From assembly GCA_051962095.1 (NCBI GenBank), contig JBQCCP010000059.1:1-64000 (forward strand): a DNA stretch of 64,000 nucleotides, read 5' to 3'. The position numbers were made by a program, and so were the translations under genes. Below are positions 35,379 through 43,360 of this stretch, one piece after another. Within the stretch, counting starts at the first letter, position 1. The number at the start of each line of letters is the position of its first letter. The notes under the pieces are model-generated. The model was not told the DNA's origin and did not search any database. It was given only the letters and a program-made list of their open reading frames with translations. The stretch is from 66-474 sp051962095. Its GTDB lineage: Bacteria; Pseudomonadota; Gammaproteobacteria; Xanthomonadales; Rhodanobacteraceae.

Positions 35379-36063
35379 CGACGAACCGCTTGCGCGCGCG
35401 CGGCTGGCCGCGCTGTTGCGCGACTGCGACGGCGCCGACATTGTCGCCAGCGTTGGCGACGGCGAAGCGGCGCTCGAGGCCTGCGCGCGGCTCCGGCCCG
35501 ACCTGCTGCTGCTGGACATTGCGATGCCGGGGCTCGATGGCATCGGCGTGGCGCGCCGGCTGGCGGCGCTGACTGATCCGCCGCAACTGGTGTTCTGCAC
35601 CGCCTACGAGCAGCACGCGCTGCAAGCCTACGAACTGCGTGCCGCGGACTATCTTTTGAAACCGGTGCGCATCGAACGCCTGCGCGAAGCGCTGACGCGG
35701 GCCGAGGCGCTGCAGCGCCGGGCGTCGACGGCGGCCCGGGCGCTGCTGGCGCAGGTGCAGGGCGCGCCGCTGCGCATTCCGCTGGCCGAAGTCTTGTACC
35801 TCAGCGCCGACGACAAATACGTCACCGTGCATCGTGCCGCCGGCGACGTGCTGATCGAGCAATCGTTGAAGGCGATCGAGGAAGCGATGCCCGAACGTTT
35901 CGTGCGCGTGCATCGCGCCTGCCTTGTCCCGGTCGAACGCCTGCTGGGCCTTCGCCGCGACGCCGACGGCACCACACGCGCGCTGATCGCAGGCAGCGAC
36001 GCCGCGCCCGAGATCAGCCGGCGCAATCTTCCGGCGGTGCGCAAGCTGTTGCGCGGTGGGTGA
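35359..36063 (+). CDS. LytTR-family response regulator (AlgR-like)
   Basis: A 234-residue regulator. The receiver domain (1-120) has the acidic pocket in IADDEPLAR, the phosphoacceptor Asp in LLLLDIAMPGLDG, and Lys in LLKPVRIERL. The C-terminal LytTR DNA-binding domain (about 130-230) is recognised by EVLYLSADDKYVTVH and FVRVHRACLV. Its start overlaps the kinase gene, and the pair forms one system. Target promoters cannot be read from the window; AlgR-like proteins bind imperfect direct repeats. Confidence 0.92.
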   Translation: MRILIADDEPLARARLAALLRDCDGADIVASVGDGEAALEACARLRPDLLLLDIAMPGLDGIGVARRLAALTDPPQLVFCTAYEQHALQAYELRAADYLLKPVRIERLREALTRAEALQRRASTAARALLAQVQGAPLRIPLAEVLYLSADDKYVTVHRAAGDVLIEQSLKAIEEAMPERFVRVHRACLVPVERLLGLRRDADGTTRALIAGSDAAPEISRRNLPAVRKLLRGG

Positions 36064-36101
36064 AGAAAAGCGGTCCGCGAATGGGCGCGAATGAATTCCG
36101 C

Positions 36102-36142
36102 AGGTTGGGCTGCCGCCGACGGCACCTGCGTCAGCCCAACCT
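36102..36142. repeat. GTTGGGCT inverted repeat (11-bp arms)
   Basis: Perfect arms AGGTTGGGCTG (36102-36112) and 36132-36142 around a 19-base loop. It lies between convergent genes (response regulator and AmpE). The same core appears twice near 57159-57252, so it belongs to a dispersed intergenic repeat common in many proteobacteria. It may also act as a bidirectional terminator. Confidence 0.7.
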
Positions 36143-36165
36143 AACGTTCAACGGAACACTTCGCG

Positions 36166-37038
36166 TCACGCGACCCAACCCGCCAGCACGATCAGCGCCA
36201 CCACCGCCAGCCAGACGATCAGCACGCGCAACATCAGGCTGCGCGCGTCGGCGAGTTCGGCGATCGGATCGTGCGTGTCCAGCGTCAGGCCGTCGCCCGC
36301 CTCGATGTCCGCATCCACGCCCGAGCGCGCCACGGCCGCGAGGAAATCCGGGTCGAGTTCCCACATCGATCGGCTCGGCATCGCATGCCACGCGCGCCAG
36401 GCGCCGATCACCGCGTCGAAATTCGAAACCATCGCCATCGCCAGCGTCATCAGGTGAGCGGGAATCCAGTCCAGTGCCAGTGCGAAGCGGCGCGCCGCGT
36501 GGCGGGTGCGCGGATCGACGCGTTCGGGGTCGCTGTTCGCCGTGACCCACGCCAGCCGATAGCCCAGCGCGCCGGCCGGCCCCAGCAGGAAAAACCAGAA
36601 CAGCACGCCGAAACGGCGGCGCAACGAAGCGGTGACCGCGGCTTCCACGAGTTCGGCGGCGGTGAACGCGCGCGGCGCGCCGTCCGGCAGGCTGCGCAGG
36701 TTGGCCGCGGCGGCCACCCTCGCGACCGGATTGTCTTCCTTCAGCACCGCCTCGAAATCGCTTTCGAGTTCGCGCGGGCCGAACGTGTAGAACAGGATCA
36801 GCACCGCGAATGCCAGCGCCGCCAGCGCGTAAATCCAGTGCTGGATGAAATGCGCGACCAGCGCGCACGCGACCACCGGCAGCACCAGCGCCAGCGCGAC
36901 GCGGCCGCCGCCCTCGGCGAAATCCAGCGCGTCGAGCCAGGCGCGATACCAGCCGAATTGGCGCAAGCCCGCGACGTTGCCGGGCCACAGCAGCAGCACC
37001 AGCAACACGATCAGCGCGGCGACGAGTTCGACGGCCAT
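36166..37038 (-). CDS. ampE: AmpE-like inner-membrane protein
   Basis: A 290-residue protein of the AmpE/CobD-CbiB-like family. Membrane segments lie near residues 5-20, 45-85, 145-165 and at the C-terminus. Family features include ALALDWIPAHLMTLAMAM and the polar LESDFEAVLKEDN loop. AmpE is paired with AmpD in enterobacteria and is described as a signalling modulator of beta-lactamase induction; ampD is not in this window. The C-terminal helix (LMLRVLIVWLAVVALIVLAG) is typical. Confidence 0.82.
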   Translation of the reverse strand: MAVELVAALIVLLVLLLWPGNVAGLRQFGWYRAWLDALDFAEGGGRVALALVLPVVACALVAHFIQHWIYALAALAFAVLILFYTFGPRELESDFEAVLKEDNPVARVAAAANLRSLPDGAPRAFTAAELVEAAVTASLRRRFGVLFWFFLLGPAGALGYRLAWVTANSDPERVDPRTRHAARRFALALDWIPAHLMTLAMAMVSNFDAVIGAWRAWHAMPSRSMWELDPDFLAAVARSGVDADIEAGDGLTLDTHDPIAELADARSLMLRVLIVWLAVVALIVLAGWVA

Positions 37039-37086
37039 TCCATCACGAGGTCATCAACAGCTTCGCGCGGATTGTAATGGCGCGAC

Positions 37087-38007
37087 TCAACGAGCGCCCG
37101 TCAATTCATCCAGTTCCAAGCCAGCGCGTGCGCGCAACCAATGCTCGATCAGACGATAGGAAATGGACAAAGGCGTCGACACGCGCAGCGACCCGTCGCG
37201 CAAGCCGTCCATGATGTCGCGCGCGGTGAACCAGCGCGCGTCTTCCAGTTCGCCGTCGGCAAGACGGATCTCGCGCCCGGCGGCGGTCGCGGTGAAACCC
37301 AGCATCAGCGAGGCGGGGAACGGCCACGGTTGCGAGGAATGGAAATCGCAGTCGATCACCTCGATGCCGGTTTCCTCGCGCACTTCGCGCCGCACCGCGT
37401 CGGCCAGGGATTCGCCGGGTTCGACGAAGCCGGCCAGCGTGGAATATTGCCGGGGTTTCCAGATGGCCTGGCGGCCCAGCAGGCAGGCGTCGCCGTGTTC
37501 GACGATCACGATGATCGCCGCATCGGTGCGAGGAAAGTGCAGGCGCCCGCAACCCGTGCACGAGGCACGGTGGCCGCCGTCGATCAATGTGACAGGGGCG
37601 CCGCAATAGCTGCAGTGGCGGGTGGCGTCCTGCCAGTTCGCGAGGCCGCGCGCGTAGGCGAACAGGCCGGCGTCCTGGCGCTCGAGTTCGGCGGCAGCGG
37701 TGCGCAGGTCCAGCCATTTCGCTTCGGGAAAAACGGCCTGCGCCACCGGTTCGCGCAAGGCATAAAGCGGCGCGCAGTCGAGGCAACCCAGGAAATTCGC
37801 CGGCGCGTCGGCGGCATGCCCGGCTTGCAGCAGGCGCAAGCGGCCGTCCTGCACCGGCGCGCGGCCCTCGCTGTCGAACGCGAGCCAGCGTGCGCCGGGC
37901 GCCGCACACTGCGCCGCCATCCATGCCGCGTTCGCGCGGTGTTCGCCGCAGCGATCCAGCGGCGTCTCGGCAAAGGTGTTGAGGCGCGTGCGTTCGGCCG
38001 AACTCAC
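37087..38007 (-). CDS. nudC: NADH pyrophosphatase (Nudix)
   Basis: A 306-residue NudC. It hydrolyses NAD(H) to NMN(H) and AMP and removes NAD caps from RNA. A zinc ribbon is formed by CSYCGAP and CTGCGR (two CxxC pairs). The Nudix box reads GFVEPGESLADAVRREVREE, and the NudC-specific SQPWPFP motif follows. The start is a GTG (38005-38007) with no clear ribosome-binding site, so the exact N-terminus is uncertain. The upstream region holds two units of an intergenic repeat. Confidence 0.92.
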   Translation of the reverse strand: MSSAERTRLNTFAETPLDRCGEHRANAAWMAAQCAAPGARWLAFDSEGRAPVQDGRLRLLQAGHAADAPANFLGCLDCAPLYALREPVAQAVFPEAKWLDLRTAAAELERQDAGLFAYARGLANWQDATRHCSYCGAPVTLIDGGHRASCTGCGRLHFPRTDAAIIVIVEHGDACLLGRQAIWKPRQYSTLAGFVEPGESLADAVRREVREETGIEVIDCDFHSSQPWPFPASLMLGFTATAAGREIRLADGELEDARWFTARDIMDGLRDGSLRVSTPLSISYRLIEHWLRARAGLELDELTGAR

Positions 38008-38029
38008 GATGAAAGACCGATTCGAAGCC

Positions 38030-38242
38030 GCTGTGGTGGAAAGTCAGGCCATGGATGGCCGTGCTGGTGTTCCAAGCCGCGACACGCTGCAGGTGGACAA
38101 GAGCTCAATGAAGCAGCGTTCACGGACGAACGCAAGACCAATGTCGTGAAGAGTCAGACCATGGACGGTCGTTCCGTTGCTTTCGGCGCTAAAGCGCTGC
38201 AGGCGAACGGCGCGCTCAACGAAGCTGCGTTCATGGACGAAC
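38030..38242 (+). repeat. copies 2 and 3 of the AAAGTCAGG repeat, in tandem
   Basis: Two similar units of about 92 bases, the first near 38043-38133 and the second near 38151-38242, sharing a GTCAGRCCATGGAYGGYCGT head, CGCTGCAGG in the middle and a TTCAYGGACGAACGC-type tail. Each head forms a hairpin (GGCCAT-GG-ATGGCC; GACCAT-GG-ACGGTC). One G-C pair is replaced by A-T in the second unit. This lies between nudC and erpA and explains the otherwise empty 241 bases. Confidence 0.6.
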
Positions 38243-38248
38243 GCGCCA

Positions 38249-38602
38249 CTATGCCGTGAAGGAGCTGCCGCACCCGCAGGTGGTCTTCGCGTTCGGGTTG
38301 TGGATCACGAACTGCGCGCCCGAAAGTTCCTCGACGTAGTCCACTTCCGCGCCTTCGAGATACTGCATGCTCAACGGATCGACCAGCAGCTCGACGCCGC
38401 CGCGGTCGAACACGAAATCGTCCTCGGCGCGCGCCTCGTCGAAACTGAAACCGTACTGGAAGCCCGAACAGCCGCCGCCCTCAATGAAGACGCGCAGCTT
38501 CAGTTCGGACTTGCCTTCCTCGGCAATCAGTTCACGCACGCGCGCGAGCGCGGCGTCTGAAATCTTCAAGGCAGGTTCCGGAATGACGGAAATGGTATTC
38601 AT
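38249..38602 (-). CDS. erpA: iron-sulfur cluster insertion protein
   Basis: A 117-residue A-type Fe-S carrier of the ErpA/IscA/HesB family. The three cluster-binding cysteines are present: one in EGGGCSGFQYG, two in TTCGCGSSF. Such proteins receive 2Fe-2S or 4Fe-4S clusters and deliver them to apo-enzymes. The ATG at 38602 has GAGGTG upstream; the longer frame to 38713 overlaps the next gene. Closest to ErpA by the N-terminal SDAALARVRELIAEE pattern and stand-alone context. Confidence 0.93.
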   Translation of the reverse strand: MNTISVIPEPALKISDAALARVRELIAEEGKSELKLRVFIEGGGCSGFQYGFSFDEARAEDDFVFDRGGVELLVDPLSMQYLEGAEVDYVEELSGAQFVIHNPNAKTTCGCGSSFTA

Positions 38603-38645
38603 GGCGGCACCTCGCCAGCCATGATGGAGGCGGCTCGACGGGCGA

Positions 38646-39371
38646 TCAAGGCGTGCCGCGCTGGCCGGCGATCGCCTCGCTCCAGTCCAGCTTGCGGATA
38701 ATCGCGGCGCCACCCTTGGGATTCAGGGTAACGACCACGCGGTTGGGCACGAATCCCTTGGGCAGCACGAACGAACCGCGTACCTGCTGGAAGAACTTGA
38801 AGGCGAACGGCACGCCATCCCTGGCGGCCGATCCGGCCAGTTCCGCCCAGTTCAGCGTCGCGAGCTTGCCGCCGCGCACGCCTTCGATCGCGAGCGTGAG
38901 CGTGCCGCGCGCCGCGTCGGCGTTTTCGGCGGTATTGATCAGCGTGGCCACGAAGTTCCAGGCGTCGGTGCCGGGCACCCGCGTCACCGCGATGCCATGC
39001 ACGCCCAGCCCGGAACGGTCGCTGTCGATGCCGATCAGCTTGCTGTAGAACGCCTGTTCCTGCTTCAGTTTCTGCAATTCGTCGTCGCGCGCCGCGAGCG
39101 ATTGCTTGAGCGCGTCCAACGCGGTGGACGTGGTTTGCTGCTGTTGCTGGAGGCTCTGGACCTGGTCCTGCAGCGCCGTGTTCTGACCGGTCAGCCGGCG
39201 CGCGCGCGCCTCCAGTCCATTTGGAAGGCCGAAACCGCGTCCGACCGCGACGCCCAGCACGAACACCGCCGCGACGCAGAGTGTCCAAAACGCGCCGCGC
39301 ATCCAGCGCTGGCGCTGCGGCGGCAGCGCGCGATACTGGTCCAGCCAGTGATGGAAGATGGTCGAAGCCAT
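38646..39371 (-). CDS. inner-membrane coiled-coil protein (DUF6776-like)
   Basis: A 241-residue protein with one helix at 25-45 (WTLCVAAVFVLGVAVG), a glutamine-rich coiled coil (about 60-105, SLQQQQQTTSTALDALK) and a C-terminal beta-rich domain. Pattern and position beside erpA match the DUF6776 family found in Xanthomonadales and Pseudomonas. Function is unknown. The domain layout recalls periplasmic scaffold or lipoprotein-interacting proteins. Confidence 0.65.
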   Translation of the reverse strand: MASTIFHHWLDQYRALPPQRQRWMRGAFWTLCVAAVFVLGVAVGRGFGLPNGLEARARRLTGQNTALQDQVQSLQQQQQTTSTALDALKQSLAARDDELQKLKQEQAFYSKLIGIDSDRSGLGVHGIAVTRVPGTDAWNFVATLINTAENADAARGTLTLAIEGVRGGKLATLNWAELAGSAARDGVPFAFKFFQQVRGSFVLPKGFVPNRVVVTLNPKGGAAIIRKLDWSEAIAGQRGTP

Positions 39372-39525
39372 GCCGATCCGTAAAACAATCCGCCGCTTAT
39401 AGCCAGCCGCCGCGCCTCGCGCAACCCGGCGGCCGAAGCCCGCGCGGGCGGCGTGGCCGCGCAGGCCGATCCACTATGACCGCGCCAACTTGCCTCGCGT
39501 TCTCCGGCTGTGCTTGAATCGACCC

Positions 39526-40041
39526 ATGATCGACGTGGACGGCTACCGGCTGAACGTGGGCATCGTGTTGCTGAACGCGCGCGGTCAGGTGTTCTGGGCG
39601 CGGCGGGTGCAGCGCGACGGCTGGCAGTTCCCGCAAGGTGGCATGAACACCGACGAGACGCCCGACGAGGCGATGTACCGCGAGCTGGCGGAGGAAACCG
39701 GCCTGCGCGCGGAACAGGTCGAGGTGCTGGGTTCCACACACGGCTGGCTGCGCTACCGGCTGCCGCCGCGTTACGTGCGGCGCGGCCGCCACCCGACCTG
39801 CATCGGCCAGAAGCAGGTGTGGTTCCTGCTCAGAATGCTGGACGAAGACTCGGCATTCCGGCTGGATGCCCACGCCAGCCCCGAGTTCGACGTGTGGCGC
39901 TGGGTCGATTTCTGGTATCCCGCCGAGCACGTGGTCGATTTCAAGCGCGAGGTCTATCGGCGCGCGCTGCGCTATTTCGCGCCGCTGGTCGAGGCGGCCT
40001 GTTCCGTCGAGGTCGGAGTGGAACTTCGCAAAGCTACTTGA
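39526..40041 (+). CDS. rppH: RNA pyrophosphohydrolase
   Basis: A 171-residue Nudix hydrolase that removes pyrophosphate from 5' triphosphorylated mRNA, starting decay. The family opening DGYRLNVGIVLLN is present, as is WQFPQGGMNTDE with the Nudix box (GGMNTDETPDEAMYRELAEE). C-terminal FKREVYRRALRYFAP is standard. The ATG at 39526 matches the family N-terminus. The stop codon overlaps the -35 region of the next promoter. Confidence 0.95.
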   Translation: MIDVDGYRLNVGIVLLNARGQVFWARRVQRDGWQFPQGGMNTDETPDEAMYRELAEETGLRAEQVEVLGSTHGWLRYRLPPRYVRRGRHPTCIGQKQVWFLLRMLDEDSAFRLDAHASPEFDVWRWVDFWYPAEHVVDFKREVYRRALRYFAPLVEAACSVEVGVELRKAT

Positions 40042-40066
40042 CAATCATTCGCATTCGCGTTCAAAT
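40038..40066 (+). promoter_or_regulatory. bfd promoter with Fur-box-like sequence
   Basis: TTGACA (40038-40043) and TCAAAT (40061-40066) have a 17-base spacer. The spacer contains CAATCATTCGCATTCG, close to the gammaproteobacterial Fur box (alternating AATNATT and GCATT half-sites). The gene downstream is the iron-regulated ferredoxin Bfd, starting at 40100. The assignment rests on motif and gene function together. Confidence 0.65.
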
Positions 40067-40099
40067 GGCGCCCGTCGAGCCCTCAACCTCGAAAAGCGC

Positions 40100-40300
40100 A
40101 TGTACGTCTGCGTCTGCCAAGCCGTTTCCGACCATGACATCCGCCGCGCCGTCGCGCGTGGCGCGCACTCGTTCGAGGACGTGCAGGCGCAGACCGGTTG
40201 CGCCACCTGCTGCGGCTGCTGCGAAGGCGAAGCGCGCGAACTGGTGGAGACCGCGGTCGAGTCCGAACGCCGAGCCGCCGCCCTGCCCGTCGCTGCATAG
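40100..40300 (+). CDS. bfd: bacterioferritin-associated ferredoxin
   Basis: A 66-residue 2Fe-2S protein (BFD-like fold). It binds bacterioferritin and passes electrons to release stored iron. Four cysteines bind the cluster: two in MYVCVCQAV and two of the cluster in GCATCCGCC, which holds extra cysteines. The ATG at 40100 begins directly with the conserved MYVCVC motif. Bacterioferritin follows 175 bases downstream on the same strand. The Fur-like promoter fits expression under iron starvation. Confidence 0.95.
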   Translation: MYVCVCQAVSDHDIRRAVARGAHSFEDVQAQTGCATCCGCCEGEARELVETAVESERRAAALPVAA

Positions 40301-40475
40301 AAGTGCGATCATCCTTGGTCACTGCGTCGCTGTAACGCCCCTTCCTTTCCAGCCTTTCGGCAATCGACATCAGAACGCCCTTCCCTGGGCTGACTTTCAC
40401 GACAGCCGCGTGTGGCCGTCGGCGGTATAGTCGGGCATCGCGTGCGCGGCGCGCGTCCCGCTGAAGGAGTCCGGC

Positions 40476-40946
40476 ATGAAAGGCGACGCCAAGGTCATCG
40501 AGCACCTCAACAAGGTGTTGGGCAACGAGCTGATCGCGATCAACCAGTACTTCCTGCATTACCGGATGTACGACAACTGGGGCTACAAAGAACTGGCCGA
40601 ACACGAGCGCACCGAATCGATCGACGAGATGAAACACGCCGACCGGTTGATCGAGCGCATCCTGTTCCTGGAAGGCCTGCCCAACCTCCAGAAGCTCGGC
40701 AAGCTGTTGATCGGGCAGACGCCGAAAGAATGCATCGAATGCGACCTCAAGCTGGAACGCACCGCGCTACCCGACCTGCAGGTCGCGATCGCCTACTGCG
40801 AACAGACCGGCGACTACGTCAGCCGCCAGCTGTTCGGCGATATCATGCACTCCGAGGAAGAACACATCGACTGGCTGGAAACGCAGCTCGGGTTGATCGC
40901 GCAGGTTGGATTGGAGAATTACCTGCAGACGCATATTCGCAGCTAG
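40476..40946 (+). CDS. bfr: bacterioferritin
   Basis: A 156-residue haem-containing ferritin that forms a 24-mer iron-storage shell. All ferroxidase ligands are in place: Glu18, Glu51, His54, Glu94, Glu127 and His130; Met52 is the haem ligand. AAGGAG lies ten bases before the ATG. A TATAGT sequence at 40426-40431 is a possible -10, with no clear -35. It forms a functional pair with bfd upstream. Confidence 0.97.
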   Translation: MKGDAKVIEHLNKVLGNELIAINQYFLHYRMYDNWGYKELAEHERTESIDEMKHADRLIERILFLEGLPNLQKLGKLLIGQTPKECIECDLKLERTALPDLQVAIAYCEQTGDYVSRQLFGDIMHSEEEHIDWLETQLGLIAQVGLENYLQTHIRS

Positions 40947-40960
40947 ATCGTTCGGAGCGC

Positions 40961-41035
40961 GTAGGACGGGAGTAGCGCAGCGCATCCCGTCGATCGGTGC
41001 CTCAACCGTCGGGTTGTCACCGCCCTACAGAAGCG
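40961..41035. repeat. GTAGG...CCTAC compound inverted repeat
   Basis: Outer arms GTAGGACGG and CCGCCCTAC (one mismatch), with inner hairpins GACGGGA/TCCCGTC (40965-40971, 40985-40991) and CAACC-GTCG-GGTTG (41003-41016). The loop includes GTAGCGCAGCGCA, typical of a dispersed proteobacterial repeat. It sits between the convergent bfr and hybrid kinase genes and could serve as a bidirectional terminator. Confidence 0.6.
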
Positions 41036-41051
41036 CGCACGTTGGCGCTGC

Positions 41052-43358
41052 CTACGGCCGCTTGTAGCGCTGCTTCAGCGCCGCCGCCGCATTCGCGTAC
41101 AACTTCTCCAGCGCCGCGACGCTGTCCGCGGGATTCGCGAGCGTCCCGTTGCGCGCGGCCTCTTCCACCTGGCGCGCGCGGTTGGCCAGCGGCATCGCGC
41201 CGAGGTTCGCGCTGGACGATTTCAGCGAATGCGCGAGCTTGCCCACTTCGGTGCCGTCGCCGCGATCGGCCGCTTCGCGCATGTTGCGCATCCGCGTTTC
41301 GCCGTCACGCAGGTAGGCGTCGACCAGCGTGACCAGTTCGTCACCCATGATGTCTTCGAGATCGACCAGCGTGGTGCTGTCCAGGGTATCCGGCGGTGGT
41401 GGATTCTGCATGGCGGTCGAGGCGGCTTCCGGCTTGAGGGTGGGAATGGCGACGGATGCCGGCTCGGCGATCGCCATCAATGCGGCCTCCGGCGATTTCG
41501 GCATCCAGCGCGCCAGCGTCTGTTCCAGCAACTGGCGGTCGAGCGGCTTGGAAAGGTAATCATCCATCCCCGCCTGCAGGCACCGCTCGCGATCGCCCGA
41601 CATCGCGTGTGCCGTCATCGCGATCACCGGCGTGCGCGGCTTGCCCTGCCCGCTTTCGATTTCGCGGAGGCGGCGGGTGGCGCTGTAGCCGTCCAGCACG
41701 GGCATCTGGCAGTCCATCAGCACCATCGCGTAAGCCTGGTCGCGCAGCTTTTCGAGCGCCACTTCGCCGTTTTCCGCCACGTCCACCACCAGGCCCAGGC
41801 GCTCCAGCAATTTCTGCGCGACCTTCTGGTTGACGGGATGGTCTTCCACCAGCAGCACCTTGCCGCTGAGCGGCTGGTCGCCCACGCTCGCGACGGGCGT
41901 CAGCGGCGCGCTCAGTACCGGCTGCGCGCGCGCCTGCGGGGCGACGCCGAACGCGCTGCGCACGCCTTGCCGCAAGGCCGCGTCGTCGGCGCGCGCCGGC
42001 GCCAGCACGATGCGCGCGTCGGGTGCGCTGTCCAGGCCCAGCGCCAGGATGCGCAGCGCATCGAGTTGGCGGTCGGCGAGAATGCCGCGGAGCAAGGCGC
42101 CCACGTCGCCGGCGACGCTGCCGGCGTCCACGATCAGGAGGTCGAAGCTGAAGGTCTTGCCGAGCGGAGCGGCCTGCTTGAGGCGCGCCAGTGCGGCGCC
42201 GGCGTCGCCGACCTGCGTGGCGTCGAGTTCGAGGGTCGCGAGGATCGGCGTGACGTGCTGCGCGCGCTGCGGACTGGCGGCCAGCAGCACGCGTGAGCCG
42301 GGCAGGCTCCTGTGCGGGCCGGAAATGTCACCCGGCGCCTTCTCGAACGGAATCGTGAACCAGAACACCGAGCCGCGGCCCGGTTCCGAGCGCACGCCGA
42401 TGCGCCCGCCCATCAGGTCCACCAGCTTCTTGCAGATCGTGAGGCCCAGCCCGGTGCCGCCGTAACGCCGCGTTACCGACGCGTCCGCTTGGGTGAACGG
42501 CTGGAACAGCCGCGCGGCCGCGTCGGCGGCAAGGCCGATGCCGGTGTCGCGCACCGCGAACAGCAACTCGTGCTGGGTGGCGGTGTCGTTGCGCTTGCTC
42601 ACGCGCACCGAGACGCCGCCGCGCTGGGTGAACTTGATCGCATTGCCCATCAGGTTGGTGAGGATCTGGCGGATCCGCATCGGGTCGCCGCGCACGATCG
42701 GTCGCACATCGGCATCGACCACCGCGCGCATCGCGAGGCCCTTGGCCTCCGCGGGCTTTTCCAGCAGGCGTTTGACGCTGTCCACCAGTTCGCGGATGTT
42801 GATGCTGACCGATTCGAGGTCCAGCTTGCCGGCCTCGGCCTTGGAGTAGTCGAGGATGTCGTCGACGATCCGCAGCAGTTCCTTGGCCGACGCGTTGGCG
42901 GTGATCAGGTATTCGCGCTGCGCGGGCGAAAGCTCGGTGCCGAGCACGATGTCGAGCAGCGGCAGGATACCGTTCAGCGGCGTACGGATTTCGTGGCTCA
43001 TGCTGGCCAGGAATTCGCTCTTGGCCAGCATCGCGGCCTCCGCCGCTTGCTTGGCCGCCAGCAGCTCGCGCTGCACGCCGCGCAGCGACGTCAGTTCCGA
43101 TTGCGCGGAGGCCAGCCGTGTGCGCATCGCGACGTCCACCGGGTCATGCACCGGCGGCGTGGAAATGTTGCGGGCGGCGATGCCCTGCGGCGCGCGCGCC
43201 ATCCACAGCAGGATCAGCGCGATCAGCAACAGACCCCACAGCGCGGCCACCTGCGGCAGCGCCACCCACAGCGCGGCGGCAGCGCCGGCCGCGACCAACG
43301 CGAAGCTGCCCAGCACCCGCGGCCACGACACCCGCCCCGTCCGGCTCGCGGCCACCAT
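41052..43358 (-). CDS. hybrid sensor histidine kinase with receiver and Hpt
   Basis: A 768-residue membrane kinase. Two helices (about 18-55) with almost no periplasmic loop lead to a short coiled coil and the HisKA domain with His122 (SHEIRTPLNG). The HATPase has NLMGNAIKFTQ, DTGIGL and GGTGLGLTIC. A degenerate receiver-like segment (about 355-470) lacks the acidic pocket. A true receiver follows, with Asp549 (LMDCQMPVLDG), then an Hpt domain with His710 (KLAHSLKSSSANLG). The ATG at 43358 has GAGGAAG upstream. It starts two bases after its upstream neighbour's stop and the two probably act together. Architecture resembles RpfC/BarA-type phosphorelays. Confidence 0.9.
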   Translation of the reverse strand: MVAASRTGRVSWPRVLGSFALVAAGAAAALWVALPQVAALWGLLLIALILLWMARAPQGIAARNISTPPVHDPVDVAMRTRLASAQSELTSLRGVQRELLAAKQAAEAAMLAKSEFLASMSHEIRTPLNGILPLLDIVLGTELSPAQREYLITANASAKELLRIVDDILDYSKAEAGKLDLESVSINIRELVDSVKRLLEKPAEAKGLAMRAVVDADVRPIVRGDPMRIRQILTNLMGNAIKFTQRGGVSVRVSKRNDTATQHELLFAVRDTGIGLAADAAARLFQPFTQADASVTRRYGGTGLGLTICKKLVDLMGGRIGVRSEPGRGSVFWFTIPFEKAPGDISGPHRSLPGSRVLLAASPQRAQHVTPILATLELDATQVGDAGAALARLKQAAPLGKTFSFDLLIVDAGSVAGDVGALLRGILADRQLDALRILALGLDSAPDARIVLAPARADDAALRQGVRSAFGVAPQARAQPVLSAPLTPVASVGDQPLSGKVLLVEDHPVNQKVAQKLLERLGLVVDVAENGEVALEKLRDQAYAMVLMDCQMPVLDGYSATRRLREIESGQGKPRTPVIAMTAHAMSGDRERCLQAGMDDYLSKPLDRQLLEQTLARWMPKSPEAALMAIAEPASVAIPTLKPEAASTAMQNPPPPDTLDSTTLVDLEDIMGDELVTLVDAYLRDGETRMRNMREAADRGDGTEVGKLAHSLKSSSANLGAMPLANRARQVEEAARNGTLANPADSVAALEKLYANAAAALKQRYKRP

Positions 43359-43360
43359 CG

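Noticed and set aside
38009..38149. A 46-codon + strand frame inside the repeat units
   Set aside because: Frame is kept in only one copy, no ribosome-binding site is present, and similarity among copies is at DNA level, so it is treated as repeat, not gene.
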